Positions 8,301 to 15,624 are shown, counted from the stretch's first letter. The stretch is DNA of 59,792 nt from JBFMAI01 sp040755725 (GCA_040755725.1 JBFMAI010000004.1:1-59792); one strand, 5' to 3'. A program made the numbers and translations. The notes: a model not told the origin generated them from the letters alone.

Positions 8301-8568
8301 GGCCGCAGACCGTGAGAAGGGGGGTGCGGGCGTCCCGCCCGCCAAGACACAGCCGAGCCTTTCGGGCAAGGCGCTCCTGCTCGCCGCCATGACGCCCGAC
8401 CTCATCAAGAAGGGCCTCAAGGCCGGCGATCTCGTGAAGGCCGTGGCGCCGCTGGTGGACGGCGGCGGCGGCGGCCCGCCGACTATGGCGCAAGCCGGCG
8501 GCAAGTCCCCGCAGCGCCTCGCCGAGGCCCTCGAAGCAGGACGACACTGGATCGCGGAGCGCCTGTAG
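5368..8568 (+). CDS. alaS: Alanyl-tRNA synthetase with in-frame repeat insertions
   Basis: This charges tRNA-Ala. The GTG at 5368 is preferred (AGGAA seven bases upstream, product starts MTRTAAQVRQEF); GTGs at 5341 and 5362 are alternatives. At about 1066 residues it is near 190 longer than usual AlaRS (about 870-880). The aminoacylation core is complete (DPTLLFTNAGMNQFKP, GNWSFGDYFKKEA, DTGPCGPCSEIH, GRGYVLRRILRRAVR). So are the editing-site zinc ligands HTATH (about 672) and CGGTH (about 790), and the C-Ala tail (MAQAGGK). The extra length has three sources. One is a heptamer array plus palindromic element at residues about 272-352, between the catalytic core and the ADHVR helix. The second is a Pro/Arg-rich block at about 846-874. 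The third is a short GAGVPPA palindrome near 986-993. All insertions keep the frame, so the enzyme is presumably functional. Confidence 0.97.
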   Translation: MTRTAAQVRQEFIDFFRGKQHAFVPSSPVVPHDDPTLLFTNAGMNQFKPYFLGTETPKHRRVANTQKCIRAGGKHNDLDDVGHDTYHHTFFEMLGNWSFGDYFKKEAIAWAWELLTGVWGIDKSRLHATYFGGDATEGLEPDIEARDLWASVTDIDPTHIHPGNKKDNFWEMGDTGPCGPCSEIHIDLTSDKTGGRLVNAGDARVIEIWNLVFIQFNRGPDGKLTPLPAKHVDTGMGFERVTAVLQGHNNNYATEVFVPVIEHLERISGHRYGEQGTGNRERGAGNGEQATGNREHATGNGEQGVAAGLRTDRLNPPPFQGGVGGGSRPSSTGGSNPPVVPPGRGDGGKLSGGRYAAIRPGDMRDEACRVIADHVRCLTFAITDGAVPDKEGRGYVLRRILRRAVRFGWQYLDLHKPFLCELVDTVVATMGDAFPELRKNPRHVKDVIREEEESFERTLDRGIALFEEAADFAERHHHNRIRGEDAFRLHDTYGFPIDLTQVMAQEKGLTVDIAEYERLMEEARERARACAKGFEAAGIAIPAELLAVFGPTDDSAKYQVEHLGEVVTAIVRCGEGGQPELLGERASLRPGETAGLVFARTCFYAEAGGQVGDKGTIGSPDAPGSMRFDVEATQPVGDVVVHFGTLVMGELRVGDTVELRVDTRRRATMKNHTATHVMNWALREVLGDHVQQKGSLVDHEKTRFDFSHPKALTPEQIDRIERLVNEKIKAALPVDYQVVPQEQALKINGLRAVFGERYPDEVRVMSIGVPVAELLQHPDNPAWRQYSIEFCGGTHLKNTADIEHFVITHEEAVAKGIRRIVATTGPTARLVEETGTALVQQAEQLLGRTATPDRAAPPDRTATLRERSPSPEDVSTGLTELQNALTTATISLRRRARLRELMAELQQVAKEQHKADAADAVEVVKAEIHKLLAVAEKRGDTTIVVGELPDVPVEALKTGADMVKQKCGSAAVLFGVRQAADREKGGAGVPPAKTQPSLSGKALLLAAMTPDLIKKGLKAGDLVKAVAPLVDGGGGGPPTMAQAGGKSPQRLAEALEAGRHWIAERL
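6184..6274 (+). repeat. 13-unit heptanucleotide tandem repeat inside alaS
   Basis: Thirteen contiguous 7-bp units have consensus RGGGARC (for example GGGGAAC, AGGGAAC, GGGGAGC). Three units make 21 bp, so the translation repeats every seven residues: GEQGTGN, RERGAGN, GEQATGN, REHATGN, GEQ. The array is in the coding frame of alaS. Confidence 0.9.
6310..6424 (+). repeat. Palindromic repeat family A, in-frame copy inside alaS
   Basis: This is a two-part element. The left part is CCCTCCCTTTCAGGGGGG then GTTGGGGGAGGGTCG. The right part is AACCCCCCTGTGGTCCCCCC then AGGGGGGACGG and AAGCTCTCCGGCG. It is collinear with the copy at 8570-8680 directly after the alaS stop. Translation of the left part gives NPPPFQGGVGGGS. 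Confidence 0.85.
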
Positions 8569-8569
8569 A

Positions 8570-8680
8570 CTCCCCTCCCTCTCAGGGAGGGGTTGGGGGA
8601 TGGTCGGAGCTTACGCGTTGTGAAGGCCACACCCCCCCGTAGTCCCCGCTGAGAGGGGGGACGGCAAACAGCTCGCCGGC
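8570..8680 (+). repeat. Palindromic repeat family A, copy after alaS stop
   Basis: This is the full two-part copy: CCCTCCCTCTCAGGGAGGGG, TTGGGGGATGGTCG, spacer, ACCCCCCCGTAGTCCCCGCT, GAGAGGGGGGACGG, AACAGCTCGCCGGCG. It begins two bases after the alaS TAG and is in the same orientation as the copy inside the gene. Confidence 0.85.
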
Positions 8681-8690
8681 GCAAGAAGAA

Positions 8691-8716
8691 GGCCCCGGTT
8701 GTGCACAACCGGGGCC
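8691..8716 (-). terminator. Perfect 26-bp palindrome, likely intrinsic terminator
   Basis: The sequence reads GGCCCCGGTTGTG then CACAACCGGGGCC, a perfect inverted repeat. On the minus strand it is followed by TTCTTCTT, so it would terminate transcription coming from the PEP-CTERM fragment; it could also stop alaS transcription. Confidence 0.7.
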
Positions 8717-8752
8717 GGATCTTCGTAGGAGGACTCCTCTCGTCGACGCGGA

Positions 8753-8962
8753 CTACCGTCGGCGGACCAGAGCAAAGCCCAAGCCGAGCAGCGCCAAGGC
8801 GGCCGGCTCAGGAACCACGTCATAGTAAACCGTCCCGTTCCACATGCGGCTGGCAAATGTGGAGCCGGTGAACGGCGGGCTGCCTTTGCCGATGCCTCCC
8901 GTCAGCTTCAGGTCGTCATTCTCGTACAGCGTCAGAGCCGGCGGGATGTTGGTGTACCGCAT
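8753..8962 (-). pseudogene. C-terminal fragment of a PEP-CTERM secreted protein
   Basis: This frame of about 69 residues ends in VPEPAALALLGLGFALVRRR, the PEP-CTERM sorting signal: a Pro-Glu-Pro motif, a hydrophobic helix and an Arg cluster. Such tails anchor proteins for processing by exosortase during export. Upstream there is only a short beta-rich stretch (ALTLYENDDLKLTGG), with no signal peptide, so the N-terminal part of the gene appears to be missing. The frame stays open for some 25 codons before the first ATG, and that segment overlaps a family-B repeat (8968-9009). An AT-rich patch with TATAAT at 9040-9050 lies further upstream. It is probably a degraded gene or a small sorted peptide; the former is more likely. 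Confidence 0.6.
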
Positions 8963-8967
8963 GCTGG

Positions 8968-9009
8968 CCAGGCCGGCAGCGTCGCCGCAGGAGACAGCCT
9001 TGCCCTCCC
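8968..9009 (-). repeat. Dispersed repeat family B, short copy
   Basis: The minus strand reads GGCAAGGCTGTCTCCTGCGG then CGACGCTGCCGGCCTGGCCAG. It aligns with the start of the copies at 15524 and 56600 (GGCTGTCTCCTGCGG...GCCGGCCTGCCGAG). It joins the 5' edge of the PEP-CTERM fragment. Confidence 0.55.
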
Positions 9010-9172
9010 GCGCCGCGCGACTATAAGTACCAACAACGACTATTATAAGGCAAACCTAGATCTGATAACACCTAAACCCGCCGTGCCGGTCGAGCAACCA
9101 GCGGCGCATGCCAAGCCTTCGGGTCGGCGGCTCGCCCGACCATGCGTTGCCCACGGACTAGCCCGGTCCGGC

Positions 9173-10087
9173 TTAGTCCCCCCACAACTCCGCCAGGAAC
9201 GCCTCCACCTCCGCCTGATACTCCGCCGTGCGGAGGAACTGGGCCGCCGCGTGGCCCAGGCCCTCGAAAACCACAAGTCTCTTCGACCCGCGGGCGTGAT
9301 CGTAGAGCACCTGCACCGTGCCGGGCGGCGTCACAACATCCTTGTCACCCAGCAGCACCAGCAGCGGTGCCGTCATCCACCCAATGTGATCTTCCGCAAC
9401 CAGCCACGGAGCCCAGAAGTTCACGATCGCCAGGATTTCGGCGGCGCGGCCCTGCACCAGCCGGTCAAACCGCTCGATCTGCACGCCCAGGGCCACCGGC
9501 GAATCGAGGATCACGCCGTTGACCACCCACGGCCGCTCGACGGCGGCGGCGACGGACGGGATGCTGCCGAGCGACATGCCGAACAGGGTGACGCGGTCGT
9601 GTCCAGTCTGCTCCCGCGTCCAGTCCACAACCGCGTCGAGATCGTACCGCAGCGTCAGCAGGCTCGGCTCCCCCGTGCTCTGGCCGAAGCCCTCGTAGTC
9701 GTACAGGACCACCGTCCACCCGGCCTCCGTCAGCAGTTGGGCGGTGAACAAGTAGCACGACATCGGCCCGGAGTTTCCCGGCGAGACCACGACCACGCCC
9801 CGGGTCCCGCCCGGCATGATCCACACCCGCAAGGTGTTTCCGCCGGCGACCGGCAGCCGTGCCTCCTCGTACGGAATCCCCACCTGGTCGGGCGTGTCCA
9901 CGAGCGGCAGGTCGTTCAGCTCGAAATCGTCCCGCAGCTCGGCACAGGTCAATTCCGGCTGGAGAATCGCGGCGGAGAGCCCCCGGAGGACCTCATCCGG
10001 GGGCGGCAGCGGCGGCGGAAGCAGCGGGCAGCCGGCGAGCAGCCCCAGTCCGGCCGCCAGCACCATGCACCCGATGATCCGCGCCAT
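9173..10087 (-). CDS. Lipoprotein alpha/beta hydrolase
   Basis: This is a 304-residue product. The start MARIIGCMVLAAGLGLLAGC has a hydrophobic signal ending in the lipobox LLAGC, so the protein is probably lipid-anchored after export. The rest is an alpha/beta hydrolase: VVVVSPGNSGP (oxyanion region), YDYEGFGQSTGEP, the nucleophile elbow GMSLGS, LLVLLGDKDVVTP with the acid residue, and EGLGHAAAQFL with the catalytic His. The sequence is closest to the FrsA/BAAT-like 'serine aminopeptidase S33' type of hydrolase, but the substrate is not deducible. A much longer ORF upstream of this start is rejected because the signal peptide would be internal. It is divergent from the next gene, with a 217-bp intergenic space. 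Confidence 0.85.
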   Translation of the reverse strand: MARIIGCMVLAAGLGLLAGCPLLPPPLPPPDEVLRGLSAAILQPELTCAELRDDFELNDLPLVDTPDQVGIPYEEARLPVAGGNTLRVWIMPGGTRGVVVVSPGNSGPMSCYLFTAQLLTEAGWTVVLYDYEGFGQSTGEPSLLTLRYDLDAVVDWTREQTGHDRVTLFGMSLGSIPSVAAAVERPWVVNGVILDSPVALGVQIERFDRLVQGRAAEILAIVNFWAPWLVAEDHIGWMTAPLLVLLGDKDVVTPPGTVQVLYDHARGSKRLVVFEGLGHAAAQFLRTAEYQAEVEAFLAELWGD

Positions 10088-10304
10088 ACGCACCCTATCG
10101 TCCTGTTCGCCGGCCGACGCCGCCGACCGGCATAGTCTAGCCACGGTCCCCGTCGGACGGCCAGCCGACCTTGGAGATACTCCCGCAGCCGGCGTCGGCA
10201 CGCAATAATGCGGGCCGCCGGCCGAATACCCCCCCGGTGGACCACCGCCGCGGCCCCGTGCCACGGGGCTGCGGGGCCGGGAGGCCCATGAATGGAGCAT
10301 CGCC

Positions 10305-10979
10305 ATGAATACCGGGCCGGCCGTCATCGTGAACAAGAGCGGGGCGTTGGCGTCGCTCATCAAGGGCCTGTTTGGCACCGTGATCGTGCTTCTGATCTGC
10401 GGGACCGCGCTCGGCCTCTACGGCCTGCACGTCGCGGACAAGTTCATCGGCGGGACGGCCCTCAGCGCGTTTCAGAACGTCCCCGAGCTGGTGCGGTCGC
10501 TGCCCGACTGGCGGCAGTTCCCGCCGATCATTGCGGAGCCGCTGAACGATCGGCGGGCGCTGGACTACGCCGAGCGTCTGGAAGTGAAGACGAACTACCG
10601 GCCCGTGGCGCAGGGTAAGTCCGGGGGAATCGGCGTAGTCGAGGTGACAGTCACCAACACGGGGACCGAAATCGTGTCGATGGCCACGTTGCGGCTCCTT
10701 GTCGAGGACGAGGGCTCGCAAGCGTTCGATCGGCAGTATGCCCTGGCCACCCCCGTGGCGTTCGAGGGTACAAGCTGGAGCGGACCGCTGCCCCCCGGGG
10801 CCTCGCGGAGGTTCGTGCAGGGCCTTGTTGCGATTGAAGGACAGCCGCGGATCACGGCGGAGTTGTCCGACTTGCGTGTGTGGCAGGGACCGCCGGTACC
10901 AGCGCCCGCAGCGCCACCCGGCCCTCAACCTGTGACGGACCCGCCCAGCGCGGCGGCGAAGGCGAACCCAGCGTCCTGA
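10305..10979 (+). CDS. Hypothetical single-pass membrane protein
   Basis: This is a 224-residue product with one transmembrane helix (about residues 20-43). A mostly beta, probably extracytoplasmic domain follows. The segment GVVEVTVTNTGTEIVSMATLRLLV looks like a FxLYD-type immunoglobulin-like fold, in which a 'VTNTG' strand pair is typical. The tail is a Pro/Ala-rich spacer. No catalytic motif is seen. It converges with the phosphodiesterase gene, whose stop is 15 bp away, so the two probably share a termination zone. Expression and reading frame look genuine from codon use; function unknown. Confidence 0.7.
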   Translation: MNTGPAVIVNKSGALASLIKGLFGTVIVLLICGTALGLYGLHVADKFIGGTALSAFQNVPELVRSLPDWRQFPPIIAEPLNDRRALDYAERLEVKTNYRPVAQGKSGGIGVVEVTVTNTGTEIVSMATLRLLVEDEGSQAFDRQYALATPVAFEGTSWSGPLPPGASRRFVQGLVAIEGQPRITAELSDLRVWQGPPVPAPAAPPGPQPVTDPPSAAAKANPAS

Positions 10980-10994
10980 CAGCAACCGGCGGGC

Positions 10995-12383
10995 TCATTC
11001 GACCAGCGACCGGCCGGAAAGCCGGGGCGGTCGCGGCAATCCCAGCAGTTTCAGCGTCGTGGGGACGACGTCGTACAGCGTCGCGTCGTGTCGGCCGGTG
11101 GTCAGCGACGGGTGCGAAAGCACGTACAGCCCGGCCTGGGTATGGTTGGCATCATCCGGCCCGGCCTCGTCGTCGTACACGAACAAGTCCGAATGGCCCA
11201 CGCTCCCGACGCAACGCCAGTGCAGGTCATCGAGGTGGACGATCAGGTCGGGCGGGAACCCCAACAACTCATCGTAGGTGTCCTCCGGCCGAAACACCCG
11301 CGTGGTCATGGGCCGCCCGCTCGGATCGTGCAACGCCTGTAGCTTGGCCCGCAGAGCGGCGCAGACGACATCCACGTCATCCGGCTCCACGAGGCCCTGT
11401 GGTTCGCGGCCGACGCAGTTCAGGAACACCTGCCCCGTGTAGCCCCCGTCGGCCCACGCCGTCGTGCGCGACCAATCCACGTCCGCCAGCTCGAACCGCC
11501 GGACGCCGGACAGGGGTGACTTCAGCGTCAGCAATCCCTCGCGGATGAGCCAGTCGTTGAGGCAGAAGCCGCCGTCCATGCGCTGGGCCCCGTGGTCGGA
11601 AACCACCCAGACGGCGGTGCGGTCGAGGTCGAGGGCCTCTAGGAGCTGTGCCAGGTGGCCGTCGAGGAACCGGTAGTAGTCACGGATGGCATGTTCAAAC
11701 GGGCTGCCGGGCGTATAGCGGCGGTGCCGCGGGTCCATGTCGTGCCAGAAACCGTGGTGCAGGCGGTCCAGCCCCATCTCCACCATCCATAGCAGCGTCC
11801 AGGGGTGCTTGCTCAGCAGGTGCCGGGCCAGCGCGAACCGCTGCGCCGCCATGCGCCGAATGTCTTCCAGCAGCCCAGCCCGGTCGTCCCGGCGGATGTC
11901 GGAGACGTCGAACACATACTCGCCCACCGACTCCGCGATCTCGTCCTTCAGCTCCGGCGGGTGCGTGTACGGGCTGTTCCGGCCCGGCGTCAGGAAGCAA
12001 GTGACCTGGCAGCCGCGCGGCGGCCGGACGATCGGGAACGTCTGCGGCACGCCGAGCAGGATCGACGGGTGGCCGGCCCGGCCGACGTGGTCCCAGAGGC
12101 GCGGCTGGCGGATGTCGATATTGGTGGCGATGGCGAGGTTCTCGTACGACCAGTCGCGGCGGTTACGGAAGGCGTAGACGCCAAGCTCGCCCGGGTCTTT
12201 GCCGGACGCCATGCAGCTCCAGGCGGGCACGGTGAGGGGGGGGATGCAGCTTTCGAGGCGGCCCCACAGCCCGTGTTGCGTGAGTCGCCGCAGTGTGGGC
12301 AGATCGTCGAGCCAGCGCTCAAACGCGAGCGTCGGGTCGGCGGAATCCAGCCCGACGATCACGACCTTCTCGATTTCGGGCAT
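10995..12383 (-). CDS. Type I phosphodiesterase/alkaline-phosphatase superfamily enzyme
   Basis: This is a 462-residue member of the alkaline phosphatase superfamily, phosphodiesterase/nucleotide pyrophosphatase-like. It starts at MPEIEKVVIVGLDSADP, with metal Asp in 'GLDSADP'. The nucleophile region follows (PPLTVPAWSCMASGKDP), then GLDRLHHGFWH (metal Asp/His), VWVVSDHGAQRMDG (metal Asp-His) and SVGHSDLFV. The C-terminus TLYDVVPTTLKLLGLPRPP is typical of this subgroup, where a sulfatase-like or AP-like fold ends with 'D-V-x-P-T-x-L-x-L-L-G'. There is no signal peptide, so it is probably cytoplasmic. The upstream 34-residue Arg-rich extension of the open frame is not taken as coding. It is divergent from hppD. 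The substrate is unknown. Confidence 0.88.
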   Translation of the reverse strand: MPEIEKVVIVGLDSADPTLAFERWLDDLPTLRRLTQHGLWGRLESCIPPLTVPAWSCMASGKDPGELGVYAFRNRRDWSYENLAIATNIDIRQPRLWDHVGRAGHPSILLGVPQTFPIVRPPRGCQVTCFLTPGRNSPYTHPPELKDEIAESVGEYVFDVSDIRRDDRAGLLEDIRRMAAQRFALARHLLSKHPWTLLWMVEMGLDRLHHGFWHDMDPRHRRYTPGSPFEHAIRDYYRFLDGHLAQLLEALDLDRTAVWVVSDHGAQRMDGGFCLNDWLIREGLLTLKSPLSGVRRFELADVDWSRTTAWADGGYTGQVFLNCVGREPQGLVEPDDVDVVCAALRAKLQALHDPSGRPMTTRVFRPEDTYDELLGFPPDLIVHLDDLHWRCVGSVGHSDLFVYDDEAGPDDANHTQAGLYVLSHPSLTTGRHDATLYDVVPTTLKLLGLPRPPRLSGRSLVE

Positions 12384-12640
12384 TTCACACCGGTGACGGC
12401 GGGAGGAGCGCGACGTTCGCCTCGTGCGCCGGCGCACTCCGCGCGGGCCGACGCCGTACCATACCCGGTCAAGGGCCTGACGCAACCGAGCGGGCGACGC
12501 CGCTGGCGGGGCAACGCGGGGCGGTGGCGGGAGCGAGGTGACTATAATCGGCGGGCAGTCCGCCTCCTCCGGGCTGTCCGGGCGTCGTGCCGCGGGCCGC
12601 AGGACGCCGTGAACAACGCGAGGAAGACCGGGTTCACAGC

Positions 12641-13732
12641 ATGGCCGGTGCGGATTTCCTGCCGCTGCGTGGCTTCGATCACGTCGAGTTCTACGTTGGG
12701 AACGCCAAACAGGCGGCCCATTTCTATGACAAGGCGTTCGGGTTCAAGCCGGTGGCCAAGATGGGGCTGGAAACCGGGTGCCGGGACCGAGCCAGCTATG
12801 TCTTGCAGCAGGGGCAGGTCCGGTTCGTCTTGACCAGCGCGCTGCGGCCCGATCACGAGATCGCGCGGCATGGCCAGCTTCACGGCGACGGGGTGAAGGT
12901 CGTCGCGTTTGAGACGCTCGACGCCGAGGCGGCCCTGCGCGAGGTGAAGGCCCGCGGGGCGACCGTGCTCCACCCGCTGCGCGCGGACGAGGACGAGCAG
13001 GGTGTGTTCAAGAGCGGCGTCATCAAGTACGCCGGCGACACGGTCATCAAGTTCGTCGAGCGCCAGAACTACAGGGGCGTGTTCGCGCCAGGCTACCAGC
13101 CACTGGACGCGCACGGGAGCCCGTCAACCGGCCTGGCGGCGATCGACCACATCGTGACGAACGTGTACCTCGGGGAGATGAACTACTGGGTGGGCTGGTT
13201 CGAGCGCGTCCTGGGCTTTTCGCAGCTTGCGCACTTCACCGACCGGGACATCAGCACGGAATACTCAGCGTTGATGTCGAAGGTGATGGAGGACGGCCGC
13301 AAGATCAAGCTGCCGATCAACGAGCCGGCCGAAGGGCGGAAGAAGAGCCAGATCGACGAGTACCTGGAGTGGTATTGCGGCCCGGGCGTCCAACACGTGG
13401 CGATGAACACCAAGGACATCTGTGCCACGGTGCGGGCGCTACGGCAGCGTGAGATCGACTTCCTCCGCGTGCCGGACACGTACTACGAGGACCTGAAGGG
13501 CCGCGTCGGGAAGATCGACGAGGACTTCGAGGAATTGAAGGAGCTGGGCATCCTCGTCGACCGCGACGACGACGGCTACTTGCTCCAAGTCTTCACGCAG
13601 CCGCTGCAAGACCGGCCTACCCTGTTCTTCGAGGTCATCGAACGCCACGGCAGCCGCGGCTTCGGCGTCGGCAACTTCAAGGCCCTGTTCGTCAGCCTGG
13701 AACGCGAGCAGGCCCGGCGTGGAAACCTCTGA
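12641..13732 (+). CDS. hppD: 4-hydroxyphenylpyruvate dioxygenase
   Basis: This converts 4-hydroxyphenylpyruvate to homogentisate in tyrosine degradation, using Fe(II) and O2. It is a 363-residue, two-module vicinal oxygen chelate protein. The N-terminal module begins at FLPLRGFDHVEFYVGNAKQ. The C-terminal module carries the iron ligands: His170 in AAIDHIVTNV, His252 in GVQHVAMNT and Glu331 in LFFEVIER. It also has the family segment GYLLQVFTQPLQDRPTLFFE and the C-terminal gate GFGVGNFKALF. The start is set at MAGADFLPLR; an 18-residue upstream extension is Arg/Glu-rich and unlikely. A TATAAT about 93 bp upstream (12543-12548) may be the promoter. No other homogentisate-pathway gene is adjacent, but fumarylacetoacetase is at 35513. 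Confidence 0.96.
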   Translation: MAGADFLPLRGFDHVEFYVGNAKQAAHFYDKAFGFKPVAKMGLETGCRDRASYVLQQGQVRFVLTSALRPDHEIARHGQLHGDGVKVVAFETLDAEAALREVKARGATVLHPLRADEDEQGVFKSGVIKYAGDTVIKFVERQNYRGVFAPGYQPLDAHGSPSTGLAAIDHIVTNVYLGEMNYWVGWFERVLGFSQLAHFTDRDISTEYSALMSKVMEDGRKIKLPINEPAEGRKKSQIDEYLEWYCGPGVQHVAMNTKDICATVRALRQREIDFLRVPDTYYEDLKGRVGKIDEDFEELKELGILVDRDDDGYLLQVFTQPLQDRPTLFFEVIERHGSRGFGVGNFKALFVSLEREQARRGNL

Positions 13733-13742
13733 GAGCGCCCGT

Positions 13743-13800
13743 CAGAACCCCGCACGCCCGTGCGGGGCGAGCCGTCCCGCCACTCGCGGGACGGGTTCTG
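13743..13800 (+). repeat. 58-bp double-hairpin repeat, copy 2
   Basis: The ends CAGAACCC and GGGTTCTG enclose two hairpins: CCCCGCACG/CGTGCGGGG and GTCCCGC/GCGGGAC. It has the same length and plan as the copy at 3486-3543. It lies 10 bp after the hppD stop and may also serve as its terminator. Confidence 0.75.
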
Positions 13801-13852
13801 TCGGCGGTCTACAGGCATGGCCCCCAGGCCATACTACTTGCGCGACGTCCGC

Positions 13853-14683
13853 TCACGGCCGCAGGTTGATGCCGGACTGCTTGAGGAGCTGGACCACCTC
13901 GGTCGCGACTTCCTCGACGGCCTTGTACGACACGTCGATGCACCGCCAACCGCACTTGGCGAATAGTTCGTTGGCCGCCCGCAATTCGCGCGCGATCTGC
14001 GCCCGGTCGGCGTAGTCGTCGTACGGGCTCATGCCCCACCCTTTCAAGCGGGTTTCCCGGACAGACCGCAGCCGCTCGGGGTTCACGGTCAGGCCGATCA
14101 CCCGGCGCGGGTCCACCTTCAGCAACTCCGGCGGCGGCGCGCCGTCCGCCATCAGGGGTACGTTGGCCGCCCGAATGCCCAGGTGGGCGAGATAGAAGCA
14201 CGTGGTGCTCTTTGACGTGCGCGATACGCCTGTCAGCACCACGTCCGCGTCGCCCAATTCGTGCACACCGCAGCCGTCGTCGTGGTGAAGCGTGTATTCC
14301 ACGGCGTCGATGCGGTCGTAGTGGGCCTTGTTGGACTTGTACAAGATGCCCGGTTTCGCGCGGCGGGTGCTTTTCAGCAGGTCATACAACGCGACGAGCA
14401 CCGGCCCGAGCAGGTCCACCGCCGGTACCATGTGCGTCCGGGCCGCCTCGGCCATCGCGGCCCGGGCTTTGTCGTACACCAGCGTGTAGAAAACGATCGC
14501 CCGCGCTTTGGCTGCTTCGTGGATCACCTCGTGGACGGCGCTGGGGCGGCGGACACTGGGCTTCTTGACCAACCGCACGGTGTTCGCGTCGAACTGGACG
14601 AGCACCGCCCGGACGACCTGCTCGCACGTCCGGCACGTCCCGTCCGATACGAGGAATATGGTGCGTGGACCGCTGGTGGTCAT
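13853..14683 (-). CDS. PPSR-type kinase/pyrophosphorylase (DUF299)
   Basis: This 276-residue protein belongs to the family of bifunctional Ser/Thr kinase-pyrophosphorylases. In other bacteria these proteins inactivate and reactivate PEP synthase, or in plants pyruvate-phosphate dikinase. The start IFLVSDGTCRTCEQVVRAVL is the typical 'vSDsTgeTae' N-terminus. The P-loop-like motif GVSRTSKSTTCFYLA spans 152-166, followed by KAANVPL-type sequence (RAANVPLM). The region GLTVNPERLRSVRETRL matches the conserved 'GLxxdPxrLxxIR..R'. It is slightly degenerate in the first motif (GTCRTC instead of the usual STGETA). The target enzyme is not in the window, so the substrate is unproven. Confidence 0.87.
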   Translation of the reverse strand: MTTSGPRTIFLVSDGTCRTCEQVVRAVLVQFDANTVRLVKKPSVRRPSAVHEVIHEAAKARAIVFYTLVYDKARAAMAEAARTHMVPAVDLLGPVLVALYDLLKSTRRAKPGILYKSNKAHYDRIDAVEYTLHHDDGCGVHELGDADVVLTGVSRTSKSTTCFYLAHLGIRAANVPLMADGAPPPELLKVDPRRVIGLTVNPERLRSVRETRLKGWGMSPYDDYADRAQIARELRAANELFAKCGWRCIDVSYKAVEEVATEVVQLLKQSGINLRP

Positions 14684-14787
14684 GGCCGCGTTCCGTCGAC
14701 CGGGCGGCAGGTTGCCGCGCCGGCGCGGCAGCCCCGCGCTCCCCTATTTAACCCGATCGGCGGACCGGATGCACGCGGAGGCCGCCG

Positions 14788-15465
14788 TCAGGGGCTCATG
14801 TAGGTCCGCCCGTCGCGGCCCTGGAAATGGGTGATGACGCCGGTGTCCCGGGCGCTGCGGCACCAGTAGCGAGCGGGGACCGGCAGCCGGCCGGGGAGGT
14901 CGAGCAGCTTGGGCGAGCTGGGGTCCGGCCCGACGCTCCAGATCGCGTAGCGCACGGGGCTGGTCTTGGGGTCGCTGTGATACCGACCCGCGGCCCCCGT
15001 GCAGTCCGGGAAGCTGTCCGGCACCCACAGCCGGGCGCCGTTGGGCGGCTCGATCAGGACGGTCTCGTTGAGAATCGCCGGGCCGACCGCCCGGTACTTG
15101 TACGTCTCCGTCGGGGCGAACACATCGCGCATCTGGATCGCGTCCACGAGGAAGTCGCCCCCGGCGGGCCCGTTACTCACGACCTTCGTGTAGCGCGGCA
15201 ACAACCGGTCGTTGGCGAGCTCGAGCGGTAACTCATCGGCCGCCCGCAGGTTGCACGAGAACCGCGCGGGGGGTAGCTGCCCGGCGTTCGTGTCACTGTA
15301 CATCTGGAGCGCCACCTCGATACCGCGCAATTCGGTATGCGCCGTGACGATCCGGGCCGCCACGCGCCCGGCCCGCAGCGCCGGCAGCAGCAGCGACACC
15401 AGGACCGCGATGATCGCAACCACCACGAGGAGTTCGATGACCGTAAAGCCCGCTCGATGTCGCAT
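14788..15465 (-). CDS. Prepilin-like protein with N-terminal methylation/cleavage motif
   Basis: This is a 225-residue product whose N-terminus MRHRAGFTVIELLVVVAIIA is a class III (type IV pilin/pseudopilin) signal: basic leader, G|FTVIE cleavage site and a hydrophobic helix. Planctomycetes carry many such H-X9-DG/DUF1559-like secreted prepilins. The remainder is a globular domain with DTNAGQLPPARF and IWSVGPDP, the latter reminiscent of the 'W..GPD' ends of these proteins. The longer upstream open frame is rejected because it overlaps a family-B repeat and would bury the signal. It probably matures by prepilin peptidase and sits in a pseudopilus or envelope structure. Confidence 0.85.
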   Translation of the reverse strand: MRHRAGFTVIELLVVVAIIAVLVSLLLPALRAGRVAARIVTAHTELRGIEVALQMYSDTNAGQLPPARFSCNLRAADELPLELANDRLLPRYTKVVSNGPAGGDFLVDAIQMRDVFAPTETYKYRAVGPAILNETVLIEPPNGARLWVPDSFPDCTGAAGRYHSDPKTSPVRYAIWSVGPDPSSPKLLDLPGRLPVPARYWCRSARDTGVITHFQGRDGRTYMSP

Positions 15466-15523
15466 CGGTTGCTCTCTCGCCGTTTCCCAAATCACCGTGC
15501 GCGAATCTGCGGCGCGGGAGAAC

Positions 15524-15624
15524 GTGGCTGTCTCCTGCGGTGACCCTGCCGGCCTGCCGAGCCGCGGCCTGCCGGGAGGCTCGCCCGCGCCACGCGCGCC
15601 GCCGAATCGTGCACGCCCATCTAG
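15524..15624 (+). repeat. Dispersed repeat family B, full copy
   Basis: The sequence runs GGCTGTCTCCTGCGG, TGACCCTGCCGGCCTGCC, GAGCCG...GCCGGGAGGCTCGCCC and ends ATCGTGCACGCCCATCTAG. It is nearly collinear with 56600-56705. Its last bases (CTAG) form the stop codon of the convergent secreted-protein gene. Confidence 0.75.

Noticed and set aside
9142..10135. Long plus-strand frames opposite the alpha/beta hydrolase
   Set aside because: Antisense shadows of a gene with clear catalytic motifs and lipoprotein signal.
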